From assembly GCA_022059125.1 (NCBI GenBank), contig JAEUWY010000002.1:1488001-1552000 (forward strand): a DNA stretch of 64,000 nucleotides, given 5' to 3'. The notes under the pieces are model-generated. The model was not told where the DNA came from. It did no database searches and worked only from the letters and a program-made list of their open reading frames with translations. A program made the translations under genes and the position numbers. The first letter of the stretch is position 1, and every line of letters starts with the position of its first letter. Shown piece by piece: positions 57,589 to 64,000 of the stretch. The stretch is from Corynespora cassiicola (lineage: Eukaryota; Ascomycota; Dothideomycetes; Pleosporales; Corynesporascaceae).

Positions 57589-60584
57589 ACTATGCTTGAG
57601 TGTTCGCTCCTAGGAGAATCGGAATGCCGCATCCAGGGATGGTAGGCTCGGGATGGATGGTAGGCTTTGTTTATGGGGAAAAAAACTTCATGGCGATTGG
57701 GTTCTTTTACATCAAATCTTCTCCCTTTTTCTCATAATCCTTTCTCATCGGTTCTGCTTTGCATGGGATAGGGAGTTTTGTTCGGATAAGTGCCGAGGTC
57801 GAGAGAAGACTGAGGGAGAGAAAGGGGGTTGAGCGACGCGGTCGAATAACAGCGCGCTTTCGTGGGGGTATAAGCGTTTGCAGAGTGGGCAAGAGAATCT
57901 AAATGAGTACATTTGAAATAACTCCACGGTTTTATCAATGTTTCATTCGTGATGTATGCGTGCTGACGATAGGCGTGGTGACAGTGTTTAGTTGTCCCAA
58001 ATATCCATCATGCAGCGTCTAACAAGATGAAAATAGTACGTAGCTCCGAGATTATTCTCGTCAATGGCCTTAGTATCATGAGCATGCCATTTCTCTATCA
58101 AGACTGTTATCGAACACGGTTCCGTTGGCGCGTAATGACAGCACAACTATTGGAATATATCATTTTGCAAGAATATGCCAGTTTGTAGTAATAGCGTGTT
58201 GCTACTAGAATCCTTGCCCTTCAAGGCTCTAGCAGCCCAGTATAACATGCCTCCATTCAAGCGCAGTATTTTCCGAAACATGTTCGGTATAGGATCCAGT
58301 CTTGGATCCAGCCTTCACTGCCTCGCAGGTAGGGTGTGAAGTCCATCTTGGGATCTGCGATGGAGGGAGAGGACAAGAATTCGCTGGGCGAGACGCATGC
58401 TGCGAATGCAATGTAAAGCTTGCGGCTCGGCTTCGAATAGAACTGTGGGTATTAGAATATTGCGTCTTCACTTTACGGGTCGAGCTTCTAAGGGAGAGAG
58501 GGGCTGGAAGGGAGGTAGGTCTAACGAAATGCTTTAGAACATCTTTTTCAATGATATTAGGTTTCGCATCGCAGTGGAGGAACTTGGTTTTTTACGGCCC
58601 TGACTTGCCAGGTTAGTGATAGATTCTTGGTGGGTTTTCACGGTACTCTTGTCGTTATTGCTTAGGGTACCTGTTGTAAAACTGTGCTGGATGAACAGGG
58701 GGGTGTTTTGGAGTGGAATGAGGGACTCGGCGTAGACTGTGGCGATATTGGGTGAGCTATGCTATATTTAAATTTTGAAAGTTGGATAGGAGAGATGGTA
58801 GAGTGATCATTACAAGGTCTGTTAGGATCAACAAAGAAGGGCAAGTATAAGAGATTTTTGTCCTGCGAGTCTATTCAGTCTCTAGGTGATATTTCATCAA
58901 TGGTTCAAAATAGTGCTATTGCTATATGTATTGATCGATCGTATGCTGCAGACATAATTCTGGGAAGATGTTTCCATAAAAGGAAATGACTAGTTGGGTA
59001 CCGGTCTATGGACCTATGCCCAGACGGGTGTGGAGTTTGTATCTTGACATCTGACTTGTTTTCTAAGATCTACTGAAAAGACTTGCTGCAGACTATGACA
59101 AAACAAATCTGCACACTGATGCACTAGTGTACGATGACAGTCTTCATGCGTACCAAGCTTGCGATAAGAGAAATAGTTAACCCGAATGAAAGCCCACAAA
59201 GCATACAAGATTCTGCGCTTTCACACGTTTCATACATATGACTACCAAAATTTTCGTTGTCGGTGGGACCGACATGTTTTTTTGAGCTGGTCATCAACGA
59301 GCTTGTGTGGGCACTGCTTGGTGTTCAGTGGGGGCAGGGCAACTTGGCAACCATTCGGAACCCCAGCCGCAAGGGCCGGAAGGGCTCCAATGATCAGGGT
59401 CGGATTACTACTTCGGCGTTCGATCTTAGGCTCGGTCGACTTGACATTCCGGTTGGTTCTTACTTCGTGAGTGTCTCTGGGCAAGGCGCTGGGCCATTAT
59501 CATCCAAGACAGCCCGAAAACTGGATTGAGAGAAGCTCCATACATAGCCACGCACCCTGCGCCAGGAAAGATGATTAGCCTTTCATTTTAATACATTTTT
59601 TGGGTTTTCAACATTCCTACGAGCGTTGTACTGTAAATTAGTTTAAGATGTTGTAGTGTAAAGTGCAAGCTGTGTCTGCCGCCAAAACTAGGTGTCAGGT
59701 GCGTATACCCAAGGATGACCTGTAGGATGTTACGGAAATATTGAAGGAGAAATGACATCTGTAATAATCGAGCGTCGGGTGACTACACGCAACGCAAAAA
59801 GCTCGCAGCCGACGCAGCCGACGCAGGTGCGGAGTCACAGCCGCAGCTAGTGTCAGCTCCACTACAAAAAGTTGGTTGCTACCTACAGCGTAGTCTCGCA
59901 TTGGTATTTTTGTCTGGATCTTCGCATATGCTCACTGATGGGCGTGGTGGTGATCAAAACAGTGTATTTTATACGAGATGCGAGGCGAGGCCATGGCAGG
60001 GTAGGCCTGGTAGTTGATTTGAATTCTGTTCGTGATGGAGTTGTGGATTAGGTTTGAGAAATGATGACTGCGGCAGTTGGTCCGATAATATGACATGAGA
60101 AATATGCCCTCAGCTGCGGAATCAGCAGCTCGAAAAGCTCCAAAGGATCCTGTAATGCTGGATATGGAAGGTCTGTGCTGTTGAAAGTCAATTTGCACGA
60201 ATGTGGACGCGAATGCGAAGCGAGGTGTCGGATTGATAGGCTCATTCGGGTAGAAAAGCTTGTTGAGATCACTTTTGCATACAGTTTGCATGTGTGTGCT
60301 GACAAGGACGGGTATCCAGACTAAATGGGGAAGAGAAACAGAAGGACCCGCTGGCTTGATGCAGGCCACCTTCGCCACGCACGTACTGTTCGCTGTCGCA
60401 GAAAATGCAACTTACTGCTACTAATATCAAAGTTACAACAAGGTACAAGCTGATTGCAACTGCTGCAGCTGGGCTTCGTTCCGATAAAGAAGATTGCGGC
60501 GTTTGGCGGTGACGCACTTGCAGTCAGCTGGGCACATGAAACGCGAAAAAAGCCAACGGCTTCCTTGGGCAACATTTTCGAAGT
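57589..60584. other. Gene-poor region downstream of SPT5
   Basis: About 3 kb with lower GC than the neighbouring genes and no supportable gene. The frames at 58229-58471 minus, 58302-58616 plus, 59242-59484 minus and 59932-60378 minus are short and mostly lack an ATG. I recognise no domain. The 59242-59484 frame carries a hydrophobic then Cys-containing stretch, but its start is TTG and I find no upstream exon. A short hydrophobic helix is encoded near 60430-60500 on the minus strand. Decayed coding sequence is possible. Confidence 0.4.
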
Positions 60585-61525
60585 CTAGACCACACTGTGC
60601 GAAATTGGCCGAGTAACAGCAGCTGAAAAATTCGTGAGGGTGGAGATAGTATGCAGAAGCTGCATCGTTCTAACCAAGTGCAATTTTTCGGGATGGAGGC
60701 GTTCGAGTTCGCAGTAAAGATCTTCGGGGTCGCTCTCCGGAGGCTTCTAAGCCCAGATGACGATTTTTGCTGCAAGTATGAAAGTTAACGTGAAATTGGT
60801 AGATATGTGTGATGAGTCCTCGGATTCCTGAATGATGTTGGCGTTACCTCCCCTATGAAGTGGATCCTGGTATTTGGAGGGATACCAGAGGCGCAGGTCT
60901 GGCAAATCGGCCGGGAGAAACACCGACGACAAAGTTCGTCGGTAGACGATGCTGCGGTATTGCCGACGTCCTCTCTGCAACCTTGTAGTATATGGCTCTG
61001 TGACAAATGGCTAATACTGTGGAAAACTGGACTCAGACCCCACGTTATGAGAAGAATCGCTACAATCAATACACTCAGGCCATCTTGGTACACTACAGAG
61101 CGTGAGTATGGATCAAAAATTTCGTGGTACTCGGTACCCGAGAGAAAATACACAGAAAACGAGCCCAGAATCTTTTCAAGCCACTTACGATTGCCTCTGT
61201 TTACTAAGATACCAAGAATGTCTCATGTAGTTGAGATCAAACTTGGCGGCAGCCTTTGCATATGTGTTGGTAAAACCATGAAAAGCCGGGAGGAGACCGT
61301 ATGGTTACGCTGCTTTGAGTGCCCAATCCGAACCAGCCGGATCGTTCGGAATATTTGTCGGCCAAGAAGTTGGCCAGCGAAATCGATTGGTGGTTCTATG
61401 GTTTGTTCATCAGGATCTTGGTATAGCTGCATATACGGCCACTCTATTGGTGCTTGGTCGGCTTCGTACGAACGAGTTTGAAGCAACGCAGGATGTACGG
61501 GGACGTGTTGTGATTGGAGCGAGGG
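60585..61525 (-). pseudogene. Probable degenerate minus-strand gene with one membrane segment
   Basis: One minus-strand frame is open from 61525 down to 60848 except for a single TGA at 61223-61225. Before the stop it reads IDFAGQLLGRQIFRTIR; after it, DILGILVNRGNRKWLEKILG and the hydrophobic DGLSVLIVAILLITWGLSP. At 60847 a GTAACG donor is followed by acceptor CTTAG (60750-60747). The next exon (60746-60585) continues in phase with KPPESDPEDLYCELERLHPE and stops at 60585. CGA-to-TGA would explain the internal stop. No start codon is convincing, and no family is recognised. The opposite strand has a 208-residue ATG frame (60855-61481) over the same DNA, so the strand is not certain. Confidence 0.3.
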
Positions 61526-63830
61526 TCAAGAACCATGCATGGTGTTGAATGAACGGTGGGTTTTCATGACCCTCTCAAGTGGGTGCGTCGCATTTGCCGT
61601 CTCGGAGAGTCAGGCACATCGAGGGGTGTTGTTAAGGAGTCGATTGTCATGATTCAATCACATAAATCCAGCTTACCACGAGGGTATGGGAGGACTTCTT
61701 GGTTGGAAGAGATGGGCTCGTATTATATACACTGGAACTCACTGCCGGACCCTTTAATCGGATTCCACGGGAGTCGGCTGCCATCATAAAGGATCCATAC
61801 CCGCGGGATTGTTGCTGCGGTTCAGTGAACATCTCCCGCATCTTGGATTGCACCAAGCTATGCCGAAGTGTAATGGCCGTGAAACGAGCATATGGGCGAA
61901 GACCTCGGCTCCAGTAATATGAAACGCAACTATGGGTCCAGCATCCTCGTATCGGCGAATTGTTAGTCGCCCGTAGCCCAGCAAGCAACGGCGTGCTCTA
62001 GTACGGGTTAACTTGTCATTGTTTTGTGCGACGAGAATCATCTCCAGCTTTCACTGCGACGATCGGCCCGTATTCCGTTCCCTCGTGGCGTTGGGTTGCA
62101 GTTGGCCTTAGCGACGGCGAGATTCCGTGAGGCGAACCGGAACAAGTTAACTCAACGGAAAACCTACGAGGTAGTGATATGGAGACTAATTATGGGGCTT
62201 GATTCGCACGATGCGGGGGCAGGGGGAGGCAGTTGGCAGATCTGTGGCAGTTCCCTCACAGGCTCGTGTGACCCGATGCCGCAGGGGCTGTGTAAAGTCG
62301 GCATGCAAGGCAAAAAATCACCAAAGGGCTGTCTGATGCCTGGCTACCGGTGGAATCGCCAGAGCGTGGACAGGAGTGGATTTCGTGCGTACGGGACGAC
62401 ACACATGGGGCTAGCGGAGCAGAACGAGTCGGCTTAGCGGCATTGAGACGGCGATGGGCGACGCCATTGCCACGGGCAAATGATGGCTGAGCGCGGATTC
62501 GCTTCATGACGGACGAGATGCTTCAGCAGGGCGGAGAGGGCCACGGGGGGAGAAGGGCGTCGCTGGCTCCCGGTCGCTCGAGCAGTTTACGTCGACGGCG
62601 AAGTCATGGATGCACACAGATGCACACGGTGGTACATTTCCACGTTCCACGTCCCTCGTTCCCACGTTCCCACGTTTCCGTGTCCCCATGTTCTTCTTTT
62701 GCTGCAGTGTCTTTGATGGATGTCGGCGTGAAGGAGGTTGTGAGTGCCGACATTGCGACCGGTTCCAAGGCCAGGCGTGACGGCTGGGCAATCAGAGAAC
62801 AGAGCGCCACCAAGGAAATAGGCAATTGCGCAGGAGAAAATTTGCTGGTGATGCTTCGGACTCGGCGCGTCGGCTCTCCGCAGTCGTGTTTCTTTAGCCT
62901 GAGGTTGACGCTCCCGGCGGCCTGTCCCTGAAGGGGTCTGATCGGCAGGACGAGCCCGCGCCCAGCTAGCCACATCTGGGCTGGCGTCCCAGAATAGATT
63001 AGCTCCGAGCCATGTCAACATCGATCGCTCAACACCAACTGCCTCGCGCCCTGTCGCATGCTGCCCTCGCCCAAGCCCCCTGTCTGCGCGACGAGAGAAA
63101 TCTTGGGTCGGGACCCCCATTGTCCAGATTCCGACTATGTCTCCCTGCTGATCTCTGCTTTGCGCTCTCAAACGTTGGCCAAGGGTTTCTGCCACTGCCG
63201 CCTTGCGTGACTTGCCCGCGAAACTCGTGCCAACCTGTCCCACTCAATGCCGCTTGACCTGGCCTTCCCAAATTAGGGCCCAGCCAGTCCCTGTCGCCCG
63301 GTACATGGCCAAATCGCCACGCCTGCTAAGCTTTATGGGCCTAAGACCGCCTGACGCCTGGTGCCTGTCTGCTCTGATATCACACCAGCCTGTGGGCGGA
63401 CTTCGGACGTGGGGACCACCGCTCATCAATGGCCTGTATGGCTCTCAGCCCTTGGCTGTGTACACATCACTCAATCAAGGCCCCTAGTAGACCAGTCAGA
63501 TTTGCTGGCTAGCAGACGGTACTAGTCATGCCCGTGGCGCCCCCCAAGTGTCAGTTCTTGTCAGCCCTTGACGAGCTGCATCCCATGGCGCAGAACGGCA
63601 GGCCGGTACTCAAAACCTCCTTTCCAGCCTAGGGGCCCGTTCTCCGACAAGGCAATCAGCGTCCCACCGCGAGCTCGCTGATCCTATATGTAGCGTGCGG
63701 CGCTCCGCATTTCCCACACAGGCTGAGCGGGACCCAACTGACGACTGATCAATCAATATATATATCGAAGCTTGCAGAACATTACAACGTCTAAACGTCA
63801 AGACTCTTGCGGGACGGTTTGCCAGCCACT
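61526..63830. other. Gene-poor region upstream of the P450 gene
   Basis: No supportable gene. A minus-strand frame (61647-61988) contains a protein-like segment ending at a GTAAGC donor near 61680 and might be a first exon of the degenerate gene next to it. The 62587-63243 minus frame is opened by GC-rich DNA with a GTTCCCAC-type short repeat near 62640-62690. The P450 promoter occupies the right end. Confidence 0.4.
63756..63765 (+). promoter_or_regulatory. TATA element of the P450 gene
   Basis: ATATATATAT lies 66 bases upstream of the P450 ATG, a normal distance for a fungal TATA with a short leader. Confidence 0.45.
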
Positions 63831-64000
63831 ATGGCACTTTTAACCCTTGCCTTTATAGCCACCCTTCTGGGTGCCTATGCACTCTGGAAGCACTTCACCT
63901 CTCGCCAGAAAATCCCAGCTGGGCTGAAGCCGCTTCCTGGACCCAAAGGTACGGAACACCCGGCCACGTAGCCAGCTCGACAAACCTCACCGCTTTAGCG
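63831..64000 (+). CDS. Cytochrome P450, N-terminal exon (3' end outside window)
   Basis: The first exon, 63831-63948, encodes about 39 residues. A hydrophobic membrane anchor (MALLTLAFIATLLGAYALW) is followed by a basic stretch (KHFTSRQK) and then the proline-rich hinge KIPAGLKPLPGPK. This is the standard opening of a microsomal P450, anchored in the ER with the catalytic domain in the cytosol. A donor GTACGG follows at 63949, and a possible acceptor CTTTAG lies at 63993-63998, two bases before the right edge. The haem-binding Cys and the I-helix are beyond the window, so the P450 family and substrate cannot be given. Confidence 0.75.

Noticed and set aside
59242..59484. Minus-strand frame with a hydrophobic then Cys-containing stretch, considered as a small secreted protein
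   Set aside because: Its first codon is TTG, no upstream ATG exon joins in phase, and the hydrophobic part is not at an N-terminus.
60855..61481. 208-residue plus-strand ATG frame
   Set aside because: No recognised domain. The minus strand over the same DNA shows a phase-consistent intron and a membrane helix, so I preferred that strand with low confidence and did not call both.
62587..63243. 218-residue minus-strand frame
   Set aside because: Low-complexity and repeat-driven (GTTCCCAC units), with overlapping frames on both strands and no domain.

Overview
The window is nuclear DNA of a filamentous ascomycete, most likely a Dothideomycete of the Pleosporales type. The evidence is short introns (47 to 224 nt, mostly about 50 nt) with GTAAGT-like donors and CTAAC/CTGAC branch points, pyrimidine- and CA-rich 5' leaders, fungus-only families (DUF2264, eisosome Pil1, DUF7730-like), and a microbial rhodopsin very close in type to the Leptosphaeria proton pump. 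All calls come from reading the sequence; no database search was run.

Layout, left to right. Bases 1-314 are the 3' end of a fungal membrane protein gene. Next is a broken gene for a membrane/coiled-coil protein with zinc knuckles (1136-2516), then a small three-RPEL-repeat protein (3366-3869), a DUF2264 gene on the minus strand (4224-6263) and a sugar transporter (7476-9311). A conserved coiled-coil protein (minus, 11231-13303) and DNA polymerase kappa (plus, 13804-15858) share a 500-bp divergent promoter. The retinal-binding rhodopsin (17207-18293) faces an eisosome PIL1/LSP1-type gene (minus, 19735-21160). SAM37, the mitochondrial outer-membrane assembly subunit (minus, 22004-23471), diverges from a conserved gene of unknown role (23747-24773).

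Bases 24774-36619 form an 11.8-kb stretch with no gene I can defend. It holds microsatellites, pyrimidine-rich leader-like tracts and coding-like fragments at 28.0-28.7 and 32.1-33.4 kb. After it come the kinetochore scaffold Spc7/KNL1 (minus, 36620-40461) and, divergently, the Polycomb H3K27 methyltransferase KMT6/E(z) (plus, 41061-45028). These are followed by a DUF7730-like protein (45625-46875), an amino-acid permease with seven exons (48751-50927), a Zn2Cys6 protein with polyglutamine tracts (51422-53711), and transcription elongation factor SPT5 (54464-57588). Bases 57589-63830 are gene-poor with one probable degenerate minus-strand gene. A cytochrome P450 gene starts at 63831 and runs off the right edge.

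Most of the window is housekeeping: chromosome segregation, Polycomb silencing, transcription elongation, translesion DNA synthesis, mitochondrial import and plasma-membrane organisation, with two nutrient permeases and a light-driven pump. I see no transposon, CRISPR array, tRNA, rRNA or complete biosynthetic cluster. The most notable features are a GC-AG intron that splits a Zn2Cys6 finger, a changed NH(S) motif in the KMT6 SET domain together with a long acidic C-terminal extension, AT-hook/SPKK motifs inside Spc7, and two genes broken by changes consistent with C-to-T mutation.
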